Source: Faecalicatena contorta
GTDB lineage: Bacteria; Bacillota; Clostridia; Lachnospirales; Lachnospiraceae
Assembly: GCF_021531995.1 (NCBI RefSeq)
Contig: NZ_JAFBIZ010000001.1
Span: 1 to 64,000, forward strand
DNA length: 64,000 bases
Direction: 5' to 3'
The notes under the pieces are model-generated. The model saw nothing but the letters and a program-made list of their open reading frames with translations. It was not told where the DNA came from and did not search any database. Both the position numbers and the translations under genes were made by a program. Below, in pieces: positions 1-7,705 of the stretch (position 1 is the stretch's first letter; every line of letters starts with the position of its first letter).

Positions 1-17
1 ATACGTATACTTATACC

Positions 18-67
18 AAAAAAAAGCACATGACATCTGATGCTTTCATCATCAAATGCCATGTGCT
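18..67 (-). terminator. Rho-independent terminator of pnp
   Basis: Read on the minus strand, an 18-nt arm beginning AGCACATG pairs with an arm ending CATGTGCT, with a few mismatches or wobbles, and a run of eight T follows. It begins 12 bases after the pnp stop codon and so ends the pnp transcript. Confidence 0.9.
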
Positions 68-79
68 AATTTTACACTT

Positions 80-2167
80 TTATTCAGCTACATCTTTCAT
101 GCTGAAGGACATTCTTCCCATCTTGTCTTTTCCAAGGCAGACCACCTTTACTACATCTCCGAGTGTCAGCACATCCTCTACTCGATTGATTCTTTCTTTT
201 GAAATCTTGGAAATGTGTACCATTCCTTCTTTTCCAGGTGCAAATTCTACGAATGCACCAAATTCTTTGATGCTGACCACTTTTCCTTCCAGAACCTGTC
301 CAGCTTCAAAGTCTGTAACAATGATATAGATCAGCTTGCGTGCCTTATCCATGCTCTCTGCATCTGTTCCGCAGATGGACACAGAGCCATCATCTGTAAT
401 ATCAATCTTAACGCCTGTCTGGTCAATGATTGCATTGATTGTCTTTCCTCGCTGTCCCACTACATCACCAATCTTCTGTGGATCGATCTGCATCTGGATA
501 ATCTTCGGTGCATACGGTCCTACTTCCGGTCTTGGTTCTGCGATTGCTTTGGACATTACCTCATCAATGATGTAGAGTCTTGCTTTTCTAGTCTTTGCGA
601 TTGCTTCTTCAATGATCGGTCTTGTCAATCCATGAATTTTGATGTCCATCTGAATTGCTGTGATACCCTTATGCGTTCCTGCAACCTTGAAGTCCATATC
701 TCCGAAGAAGTCTTCCAGGCCCTGAATATCTGTCAGTACAAGATAATCCTCATCGGTATCTCCCGTTACCAAACCACAGGAAATACCTGCAACTGCAGAT
801 TTGATCGGAACACCTGCAGCCATCAATGACATAGAAGATGCACATACACTTGCCTGTGAAGTGGATCCATTGGATTCAAATGTCTCAGATACGGTACGGA
901 TCGCATATGGGAACTCTGTCTCATCCGGCAGTACCGGAATCAGTGCACGCTCAGCAAGCGCTCCATGTCCGATCTCACGACGTCCCGGTCCTCTGGAAGG
1001 TCTTGTCTCACCTACAGAGTAAGACGGGAAATTGTAATGATGCATGTATCTCTTAGTGGTTTCAGATTCATCCAGACCATCGAGTCTCTGTGCCTCAGCA
1101 AGAGGTGCAAGTGTTGTAATATTACAGATTTGTGTCTGTCCACGTGTAAACATTGCGGAACCATGCACTCTCGGAATCAGATCAATCTCTGCAGCCAGCG
1201 GTCTGATCTGATCGATCTCTCTGCCATCCGGACGCTTGTGATCCTTTAAGATCATCTTGCGAACCGTCTTTTTCTGATACTGATATATAGCATCCGGAAG
1301 AACTGCAAGCCATTCTTCATTTTCAGCAAATGCCTCTTCCAGTTTTGCAGTGATCACACGAATATTCTCTTCTCTTGTCTGTTTATCATCTGTGAACACA
1401 GCTTCTTCCATCTCAGCCGGTGTTACAATCTCTCTGATTGCAGCGAATAACTCTTCCGGAACTGCACAGCTCTCATATGCATGCTTCGGCTTTCCACATT
1501 CTGCAACGATCGTATCGATAAATGCGATCACCTGCTGGTTCACTTCATGTGCTGCAAAGATTGCATCTATCATTGTCTGTTCCGGAACCTCATTGGCTCC
1601 TGCTTCAATCATGATTACTTTTTCTTTTGTTGATGCAACCGTCAGAGCAAGATCGGATACTTCCTTCTGCGCTGCAGTAGGGTTAAATACAAACTCTCCG
1701 TCAACCAGTCCTACCTGAGTTGTAGAGATCGGTCCATCAAACGGAATATCAGATATTGTCGTAGCAATTGCCGCTCCAAGCATCGCCGTAAGTTCCGGTG
1801 AACAGTCCTGATCTACAGACAGAACCAGATTCTCCAGTGTTACATCGTTACGATAATCCTTTGGGAACAGAGGTCTCATCGGGCGATCAATCACACGACA
1901 GGTAAGGATTGCATTCTCCGTTGCTTTTCCTTCTCTCTTATTAAATCCTCCCGGAATCTTTCCAACAGCATATAATCTTTCATTATACTCAACACTAAGT
2001 GGGAAGAAATCAACACCTTCTCTTGGCTTCTCTGATGCAGTTGCCGTACAAAGGACTGTAGTATCACCATAGTGCATCAGAACTGCACCGTTCGCCTGTT
2101 TCGCTACTCTGTCGACATCAACTCTCAGAGTTCTTCCGGCTAATTCCATTTCAAACTTCTTATACAT
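80..2167 (-). CDS. pnp: Polyribonucleotide nucleotidyltransferase (PNPase)
   Basis: This is a phosphate-dependent 3'-to-5' exoribonuclease that degrades mRNA in the cytoplasm, usually as a trimer and in contact with other RNA-decay proteins. The 695-aa protein has the full family layout: two RNase PH-like domains separated by a helical linker, a KH domain near residue 565 with the loop VGQRGKT, and a C-terminal S1 domain ending near residue 690. The second RNase PH domain keeps the acidic residues of the catalytic site (SCGLVTGDTDED and the following DMDF). The ATG follows the ribosome binding site AAAGGAG. It has its own promoter and leader and lies downstream of rpsO, the usual order. The leader holds a long hairpin that could serve autoregulation. 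Confidence 0.97.
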   Translation of the reverse strand: MYKKFEMELAGRTLRVDVDRVAKQANGAVLMHYGDTTVLCTATASEKPREGVDFFPLSVEYNERLYAVGKIPGGFNKREGKATENAILTCRVIDRPMRPLFPKDYRNDVTLENLVLSVDQDCSPELTAMLGAAIATTISDIPFDGPISTTQVGLVDGEFVFNPTAAQKEVSDLALTVASTKEKVIMIEAGANEVPEQTMIDAIFAAHEVNQQVIAFIDTIVAECGKPKHAYESCAVPEELFAAIREIVTPAEMEEAVFTDDKQTREENIRVITAKLEEAFAENEEWLAVLPDAIYQYQKKTVRKMILKDHKRPDGREIDQIRPLAAEIDLIPRVHGSAMFTRGQTQICNITTLAPLAEAQRLDGLDESETTKRYMHHYNFPSYSVGETRPSRGPGRREIGHGALAERALIPVLPDETEFPYAIRTVSETFESNGSTSQASVCASSMSLMAAGVPIKSAVAGISCGLVTGDTDEDYLVLTDIQGLEDFFGDMDFKVAGTHKGITAIQMDIKIHGLTRPIIEEAIAKTRKARLYIIDEVMSKAIAEPRPEVGPYAPKIIQMQIDPQKIGDVVGQRGKTINAIIDQTGVKIDITDDGSVSICGTDAESMDKARKLIYIIVTDFEAGQVLEGKVVSIKEFGAFVEFAPGKEGMVHISKISKERINRVEDVLTLGDVVKVVCLGKDKMGRMSFSMKDVAE

Positions 2168-2208
2168 ATTATTCTCCTTTTATGAAATCTTCTGTGAACC
2201 GAATTTTC

Positions 2209-2262
2209 CCGAAACTACTGAAAAATATACTTTTCTGCAAATACACTTTTCAGTGGTCTCGG
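2209..2262 (-). promoter_or_regulatory. Long hairpin in the pnp leader
   Basis: On the minus strand the arm CCGAGACCACTGAAAA (2247-2262) pairs with TTTTCAGTAGTTTCGG (2209-2224). All 16 positions pair, two of them as G-U. It lies between the pnp promoter and its ribosome binding site. In E. coli a comparable leader stem is cut by RNase III and removed by PNPase to limit pnp expression; the same role here is inference. Confidence 0.65.
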
Positions 2263-2291
2263 ATAAACTATATCAATTCACAATCTTAATT

Positions 2292-2300
2292 ATTATACCA
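2292..2300 (-). promoter_or_regulatory. Extended -10 promoter of pnp
   Basis: Minus-strand sequence TGGTATAAT is a perfect -10 box with the TG extension. The region 17 bases upstream (TGGCAT) is a poor -35, as is common for extended -10 promoters. It gives a leader of about 120 nt before pnp. Confidence 0.7.
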
Positions 2301-2353
2301 TAGTTCTCAGAAATATGCCACCATATTTTAAAATATCTGATTTGATTTGAGTC

Positions 2354-2384
2354 CAAAAAATGGGACGTCCTTCCGAACGTCCCA
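2354..2384 (-). terminator. Terminator of rpsO
   Basis: On the minus strand TGGGACGT and ACGTCCCA form a perfect 8-bp stem around a short loop, followed by a run of T. It sits just after the rpsO stop codon and upstream of the pnp promoter, so pnp depends mainly on its own promoter. Confidence 0.9.
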
Positions 2385-2396
2385 AAATAGCTGATA

Positions 2397-2663
2397 TTAT
2401 TTTCTCAATCCAAGTTTTTCGATCAGTGTACGATATCTTTCAATATCTGTCTTCTTAAGATATGCAAGAAGTCCTCTTCTCTGACCAACCATCTTCAGAA
2501 GTCCTCTTCTTGAATGATGATCCTTCGGATTGTTCTTGAAGTGCTCTGTCAGGTCATTGATTCTTGCTGTCAGAATTGCAATCTGTACTTCCGGTGAACC
2601 TGTGTCTCCGGCTGTTCTTCCATACTGAGCTACAATCTGTTCTTTCTGTTCTTTTGAAATCAT
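2397..2663 (-). CDS. rpsO: 30S ribosomal protein S15
   Basis: S15 is a primary 16S rRNA-binding protein that helps organise the central domain of the small subunit. The 88-aa protein is family length and has the typical S15 sequence, including [17 protein letters not shown] near the N-terminus and the [10 protein letters not shown] segment. The ATG follows a strong AGGAGG site. It has its own promoter and terminator. S15 often represses its own mRNA by binding a leader structure; the leader here (2664-2750) could do this, but I cannot define a fold with confidence. Confidence 0.98.
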   Translation of the reverse strand: MISKEQKEQIVAQYGRTAGDTGSPEVQIAILTARINDLTEHFKNNPKDHHSRRGLLKMVGQRRGLLAYLKKTDIERYRTLIEKLGLRK

Positions 2664-2757
2664 TGTTACATCCTCCTAAAAATCTAATCTTTAACGCCTG
2701 ATATTAAGTAATGGTTGGAGTATCCAGTTACCGAACACCGGCTTTTACCATTTGTTA

Positions 2758-2786
2758 AGTATATCATACAGAAGACATAAAGTAAA
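2758..2786 (-). promoter_or_regulatory. Sigma-A promoter of rpsO
   Basis: Minus strand: TTTACT (2781-2786), a 17-base spacer, then TATACT (2758-2763). It begins close to the 3' end of the upstream cotransporter gene. Confidence 0.75.
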
Positions 2787-2800
2787 GCAAAAATTTACAA

Positions 2801-4453
2801 TTATTCTTCTTCCTCTTCTTCCGGATCATTTCCGTCCGGCTCCAGAATTGCAAATGCGATATTTGTTGCATGATCGGCAACACGTTCGAGTCCGGATACT
2901 GTATCTGAGAATATCATTCCCGCTTCCGGTGTACATTTATTCTTGGTCAGACGCTTCACATGCGCTTTCTGAAGTCTCTTTTCCTCTGCATCGATTTCAT
3001 CTTCCAAATTTAAGATTTCACGCATATGTTCATGGTTGTCATTAGTAAACATATCCAGTGAATACTCCAGGATTGTCACAACCTTATCCATCATATCCTG
3101 AAGCTGTTTCTTGGCTTTGTCGCTCAGTTCAACATCCTCTTCCACTCTCATTTTTGCAGAATCTGCAAGGTTCTCTGCATGATCACCGATACGTTCGATA
3201 TCATTTACCACATGGAAAAGAGCTCCAATCAGTCCTGCATCCGCAATCGGCAGATCCATCTCATTGACCCGGACCAGATAATCGGTAATCTTCCGGTTCA
3301 GGAAATCCACATATTTCTCCCTCTGGTATACTTCCCGCATCTTTTCTTCATCCAGCATACAAAGCGCTTCCATACCTGTTTTCAGATTCTGTATCGCAAC
3401 TTTTCCCATATGTTCGATCTCGCGTATTACATCACGTACAGCCGTAGTGGATGACATCATGGAACCCTCTCCGATATAAAGAAGCTCATATTCGTCATCT
3501 GCCGTTGCATCTTTCCCCGGCACGATCTTATAGGTTGCTTTCACGATCCATCCCATGAACGGGAACATCATAGCCACCTCAAGCACCTTCATAAGCGTAT
3601 GAACATTTGCAACCGAACGCGCCAGACTGCCTCCGGATATGTATAGAATCATATTTGTAAATGGTTTGATCGCAACAAGCAGGATACAGAAGAAGATTGT
3701 TGAACCAATCAGGTTAAACAGGAAATGAATCAGCGCTGCACGCTTTGCATCCTTCTTTCCGCTGAGACTCGCTACCAGGGCTGACACACAGGAACCGATA
3801 TTACAGCCCAGAATCATAAACGGACATATCGTAAACTCCAAAAGTCCCTGAGACACCATCAGCAGGATAATACCTACCGTTGCAGAAGAGCTCTGCAGCA
3901 CTGCCGTAATCAGAAAGCCTACCAGGATCGCTGCAAACGGATTCGTCAGGGATGCGAGAAAATTCAGGATCTCCGGTGAATTTTTTACAGCCGTCATGCT
4001 GTCTGACATAATACTGAGTCCCATGAACAGAATACCAAATCCCAGAATAACTTCTCCGATTTTTTTGATACTCTGCTTTTTACAGAACATTACCATAATG
4101 ACACCGATGATAACTATCAATGGTGCAATGTCTGACAGATTGAAAGCAATCAGTTGTCCGGTTATTGTCGTACCGATATTGGCACCCAGAATAACGCCTG
4201 ACGCCTGCATCAGATTCATGAGTCCTGAGTTAACAAAACTGACCACCATTACCGTAGTCGCATTAGATGACTGAATAATCGCAGTAAAAACGATTCCTAC
4301 TACCATTCCTATAAATCTGTTCTTTGTAAAAAACTCCAGGATACTCCTCATCTTGGCGCCAGCTGCTTTTTCCAGACCTTCGCTCATCATTTTCATTCCA
4401 TAGAGGAAGAAACCCAGTCCTCCAAACAGCAGAAAAATTGTTGTGATCCCCAT
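2801..4453 (-). CDS. Na/Pi cotransporter family protein with PhoU-like tail
   Basis: This is a membrane protein of the NptA/Na-Pi cotransporter II family, expected to take up phosphate with sodium. The first 320 or so residues hold about nine hydrophobic segments with two family repeats rich in polar residues (QSSNATTVM near residue 60, QSSSATVGI near 185), the hallmark of the QSS motifs. The last 200 residues are a charged helical PhoU-like domain ending in a run of Glu. The family length is 540-560 aa; this one is 550. It starts 12 bases after ribF and is probably the last gene of the rimP-infB-ribF operon. I see no Pho box. Substrate is inferred from the family. Confidence 0.88.
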   Translation of the reverse strand: MGITTIFLLFGGLGFFLYGMKMMSEGLEKAAGAKMRSILEFFTKNRFIGMVVGIVFTAIIQSSNATTVMVVSFVNSGLMNLMQASGVILGANIGTTITGQLIAFNLSDIAPLIVIIGVIMVMFCKKQSIKKIGEVILGFGILFMGLSIMSDSMTAVKNSPEILNFLASLTNPFAAILVGFLITAVLQSSSATVGIILLMVSQGLLEFTICPFMILGCNIGSCVSALVASLSGKKDAKRAALIHFLFNLIGSTIFFCILLVAIKPFTNMILYISGGSLARSVANVHTLMKVLEVAMMFPFMGWIVKATYKIVPGKDATADDEYELLYIGEGSMMSSTTAVRDVIREIEHMGKVAIQNLKTGMEALCMLDEEKMREVYQREKYVDFLNRKITDYLVRVNEMDLPIADAGLIGALFHVVNDIERIGDHAENLADSAKMRVEEDVELSDKAKKQLQDMMDKVVTILEYSLDMFTNDNHEHMREILNLEDEIDAEEKRLQKAHVKRLTKNKCTPEAGMIFSDTVSGLERVADHATNIAFAILEPDGNDPEEEEEE

Positions 4454-4465
4454 TCGTATTCTCCT

Positions 4466-5392
4466 TTATTTCTCAAATGTGAAAAAATGTTTCCCAGATT
4501 CTATATCTCTGTCAATACAGCTTTTCAGCTCGTCCACAGTGTCAAACTTACGTTCCGACCTGCAAAACTTCAATAATTCAACAGTGACTTCTTTTCCATA
4601 AGCATCTCCATGAAAATCAAACAGAAAACTTTCTGTCAGCACTCTGTTCTGATCACTCACGGTCGGATTCACGCCTACATTTGATATGCCCTGATATCTC
4701 CGCCCATCCATCCATATATAACACAGATACACTCCGTAAGGTGGAACGATCTTATCCGACGGCCATGACACATTCAATGTCGGAAAACCAAGCGTTCTTC
4801 CAAGCTTCCTTCCATGCTCCACTCTTCCGCTTACACTATAATGATATCCCAGAAGTTTCCGGACAAGTTCCATGTCTCCCTGCTTCAGGACCTCCTTGAT
4901 ATAAGTACTGCTGATGATCCTGTCATGATATCGTTCTTTTTCCATCACAAACAGTTCATATCCGAAGATCTTCGCATACTTTGACAACATGTGAACATCT
5001 CCATGCTTTTCATATCCAAACTGAAAATCAGTTCCTACCACAACATATTTTGCATGAAAAAGCTGTTTTATAATGTTCTGAATAAAATCTTCCGCATGCA
5101 TCTGCCGAAAATTCTGCGTAAAGGGACACTCTACCAGATAATCCACTTTTCCATTCAGATGCACCTTGCGTTCCTCCCCCGTCATAAGCACCTGTGGGAA
5201 AATCCCTTTTCCCTCCCACAAAGGATGCATGTCAAAGGAGCATACAACGCTGCAGATACCTTCCTTTTCACTTAATTCGCGTACCTTATCTACCAGAATC
5301 TGATGTCCTCTGTGCAGACCATCAAATTTCCCGAAGGTAACCGCCGTTTTTCTGTCATCATGATAATGTGACAGCCAACTGATATATTGCAT
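4466..5392 (-). CDS. ribF: Bifunctional riboflavin kinase / FAD synthetase
   Basis: RibF phosphorylates riboflavin to FMN and then adenylates FMN to FAD. The N-terminal nucleotidyltransferase half has the signature FGKFDGLHRGHQ near residue 20, and the C-terminal flavokinase half has GRTLGFPTLNV and the GVYLCYIWMDG segment. The length of 308 aa is normal. The start codon is preceded by AGAGGG. It lies 20 bases downstream of truB, the same truB-ribF order as in Bacillus, at the end of the translation-factor operon. Confidence 0.96.
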   Translation of the reverse strand: MQYISWLSHYHDDRKTAVTFGKFDGLHRGHQILVDKVRELSEKEGICSVVCSFDMHPLWEGKGIFPQVLMTGEERKVHLNGKVDYLVECPFTQNFRQMHAEDFIQNIIKQLFHAKYVVVGTDFQFGYEKHGDVHMLSKYAKIFGYELFVMEKERYHDRIISSTYIKEVLKQGDMELVRKLLGYHYSVSGRVEHGRKLGRTLGFPTLNVSWPSDKIVPPYGVYLCYIWMDGRRYQGISNVGVNPTVSDQNRVLTESFLFDFHGDAYGKEVTVELLKFCRSERKFDTVDELKSCIDRDIESGKHFFTFEK

Positions 5393-5412
5393 GTTTGTCC
5401 CTCTAATCGTAA

Positions 5413-6336
5413 TTATTCCTCACAAAAGAACATCTTTACAATCCGATATTCTTTCTTTTCCTCCTGCCAGTTATAAAGCCCTATAAAATGTTCCTGCTCA
5501 TCATATAATCTGATACATTCGCCGTCACATTCCGGCTGAGGAGTCTTCCCATTCTCCCCGTATACCGCACTGCATGGCAGGGAATTTCCATTCTTTGCCA
5601 GAAAATCCCAGGATTTTCTGACGATAAGCTTACGATATTGCAGAAACATACTGTCAATCGGAGTAATCACATCCATTAACCGGCCTTCCTGCTTCTTCCT
5701 GGCAATCTCATCCAGGGTCAGACTTTCTCCGATTTCAAAGTGGCTTACCCGTGTACGTGTCAGTTCTTCCATGCAGCCTCCGCATCCCAGTTTTTCACCT
5801 ATATCATGGCACAGAGTACGGATATACGTTCCTTTCGAACAGGACACCCGCATTTTCACTCTCGGGATCTGTATCTCGAGTATCTCTATCTCATGAATGA
5901 TCACTTTTCGGGATTTGCGCTCTACCACTTTCCCTTCGCGGGCAAGTTCGTACAGTTTTTTTCCTCCTACCTTCAAAGCGGAATACATCGGCGGAACCTG
6001 TTCATATTCTCCGGCAAAACTATTTATGGCCGCGAATACCATCTCTTCACTCAGATCTTTCGTATCATTCGTTTCAAGAATCTGTCCGCTGATATCCTGT
6101 GTATCTGTAGACTGACCCAGAAGAAGAACCGTCTCATAGGTCTTATCTTTATCTGTCAAAAGATCACACAGCTTGGTAGCTTTCCCGAGGCAGACCGGAA
6201 GTACTCCCACAGCATCCGGATCCAGTGTACCCGTATGTCCGATCTTCTTCTGACCTGTAATTCCCCGAAGCTTTGCTACCACATCGTGAGATGTATAGCC
6301 TTTTTCCTTGTACACATTTAATATCCCATGTATCAT
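5413..6336 (-). CDS. truB: tRNA pseudouridine(55) synthase
   Basis: TruB isomerises U55 in the T loop of tRNAs to pseudouridine and can act as a tRNA folding chaperone. The catalytic aspartate lies in HTGTLDPDAVGVLP (Asp39). The 307-aa length matches bacterial TruB with its small C-terminal extension. A CAGGAG site precedes the ATG. The gene lies 12 bases after nrnA and 20 before ribF in the ribosome-maturation operon. Confidence 0.96.
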   Translation of the reverse strand: MIHGILNVYKEKGYTSHDVVAKLRGITGQKKIGHTGTLDPDAVGVLPVCLGKATKLCDLLTDKDKTYETVLLLGQSTDTQDISGQILETNDTKDLSEEMVFAAINSFAGEYEQVPPMYSALKVGGKKLYELAREGKVVERKSRKVIIHEIEILEIQIPRVKMRVSCSKGTYIRTLCHDIGEKLGCGGCMEELTRTRVSHFEIGESLTLDEIARKKQEGRLMDVITPIDSMFLQYRKLIVRKSWDFLAKNGNSLPCSAVYGENGKTPQPECDGECIRLYDEQEHFIGLYNWQEEKKEYRIVKMFFCEE

Positions 6337-6348
6337 ATAACACTCCTG

Positions 6349-7314
6349 TTACTCTACTGTCTTCCTCATCTGCAGTTCAATCTGCTCAGACAGATTATTC
6401 AGTACGTCATGAGGTGATCCGTGCATAGTAAAGCCTGCAGCTTTCCGGTGACCTCCTCCGCCAAAATATTGCGCAATACGGCTTACATCTATCTTATCTT
6501 TTGACCGGAGACTCACTTTATAGATATTCGTTTTCTGCTCATACATGAAAATGGCCACTTCAACGCCCTTTGTCACCCGAAGCTGGCTTACAATCCCCTC
6601 CAGATCCTTGGGCGTCACTCCATAGAATTCCATAACATTATTTTTTACATAAGAAGCGATACATGCTCCGTCCATAAACACAATACTTTCCAGGAGCGCT
6701 CTCCCTAGGATCTGGTTTTGTGCATATGTCTTCTCATAAAATGTATCCTGTATGATTCTCGGACCATCCACCCCTTTTTCCAGAAGCCCTGCAGCTATCC
6801 GCATCGTATCCGGACTCGTACAGGAATACTGAAATACGCCTGTATCATGTACAATTCCCAGATACAAAGAAGAAGCTGTCTCAAGAGAAATTTTATCCTC
6901 TTCCAGCAGTCTGCAGATAAGTTCAGAAGTGGAACTGGCATCCGGAACTACATAATTCTCCTCAGCAAATCCTTTGTTACTGATATGATGATCCACGCAA
7001 AGCGTATGTTTTGCAGCATCAAACAGTGGTACAGAAAATTCCAGTCTGTCCTTGTCACCGCAATCCAGACAGATAAACAGATCATAAACCGTCTGCTCTT
7101 CTGGTATCTCGTGCCGAATCTCTTTTGCAACTTCTATGAACTGAAAGGATTCCGGAATCTCTTCCAGATAAACATCTACTCTTTTGTCTTTACAGTTCTC
7201 GCGGATATACTGATACAGCCCAAGACATGAACCCACACAGTCACCATCCGGACGAGCATGGCCGCCGATTGCAACAGAACCGGCATCCATTAACATCTTA
7301 TTCAGAATATTCAT
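6349..7314 (-). CDS. nrnA: DHH/DHHA1 nanoRNase / pAp phosphatase
   Basis: NrnA degrades 2-5 nt RNAs and dephosphorylates 3'-phosphoadenosine 5'-phosphate. Motifs seen: GHARPDGDCVGS near the start, LDCGDKDR, VDHHISN, and the DHHA1 glycine motif GGGGHRKAAGF near the C-terminus, all metal- or substrate-binding elements of the family. The reading frame opens at a GTG at 7326, with ATG codons at 7323 and 7314. I choose 7314 because the ribosome binding sequence AGGTGAT is then spaced 7 bases from the start. The gene overlaps the rbfA end by 17 bases. In Bacillus it also sits between rbfA/ylxP and truB. Confidence 0.93.
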   Translation of the reverse strand: MNILNKMLMDAGSVAIGGHARPDGDCVGSCLGLYQYIRENCKDKRVDVYLEEIPESFQFIEVAKEIRHEIPEEQTVYDLFICLDCGDKDRLEFSVPLFDAAKHTLCVDHHISNKGFAEENYVVPDASSTSELICRLLEEDKISLETASSLYLGIVHDTGVFQYSCTSPDTMRIAAGLLEKGVDGPRIIQDTFYEKTYAQNQILGRALLESIVFMDGACIASYVKNNVMEFYGVTPKDLEGIVSQLRVTKGVEVAIFMYEQKTNIYKVSLRSKDKIDVSRIAQYFGGGGHRKAAGFTMHGSPHDVLNNLSEQIELQMRKTVE

Positions 7315-7690
7315 CGGTATCATCACCTTCCGTTTTCAAGCCTCTGGTTACTTCTTCGATCTTTTTCGACATATTAACGCCATATTCAATCGACTGATCC
7401 AGCACGAACCGGATCTCCGGTGTATTCCGGAGATTCAATGTTCTTGCCAGTTCCCGGCGGATATATCCTTCCGCACTCTGCAGTCCCAGGATTGTCTGTT
7501 CCTGCTCATGTTCGTCTCCCAGCACACTGATGTATGCCTTACATGTTTTCAGATCCGGGGCAACCTCAGCGGTTACCACAGAAGTCCATGGTGCAACACG
7601 CGGGTCTTTGATCCCGCCACGGATAATGTTGCTGAGTTCTCTCTGAACTTCTGTGTTTACCCGGGTATTCTTTATACTTCTTTTTCTCAT
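7298..7690 (-). CDS. rbfA: Ribosome-binding factor A
   Basis: RbfA is a small KH-fold protein that binds the pre-30S subunit and helps mature the 5' end of 16S rRNA. The 130-aa sequence has the conserved RVNTEVQRELSNIIRGGIKDPRV opening segment (residues about 9-31) and the KTCKAYISVLG strand. It lies 15 bases after infB and overlaps nrnA, with AGGGAG before the ATG. Confidence 0.95.
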   Translation of the reverse strand: MRKRSIKNTRVNTEVQRELSNIIRGGIKDPRVAPWTSVVTAEVAPDLKTCKAYISVLGDEHEQEQTILGLQSAEGYIRRELARTLNLRNTPEIRFVLDQSIEYGVNMSKKIEEVTRGLKTEGDDTDEYSE

Positions 7691-7705
7691 ATATTACTCC
7701 CTGAA

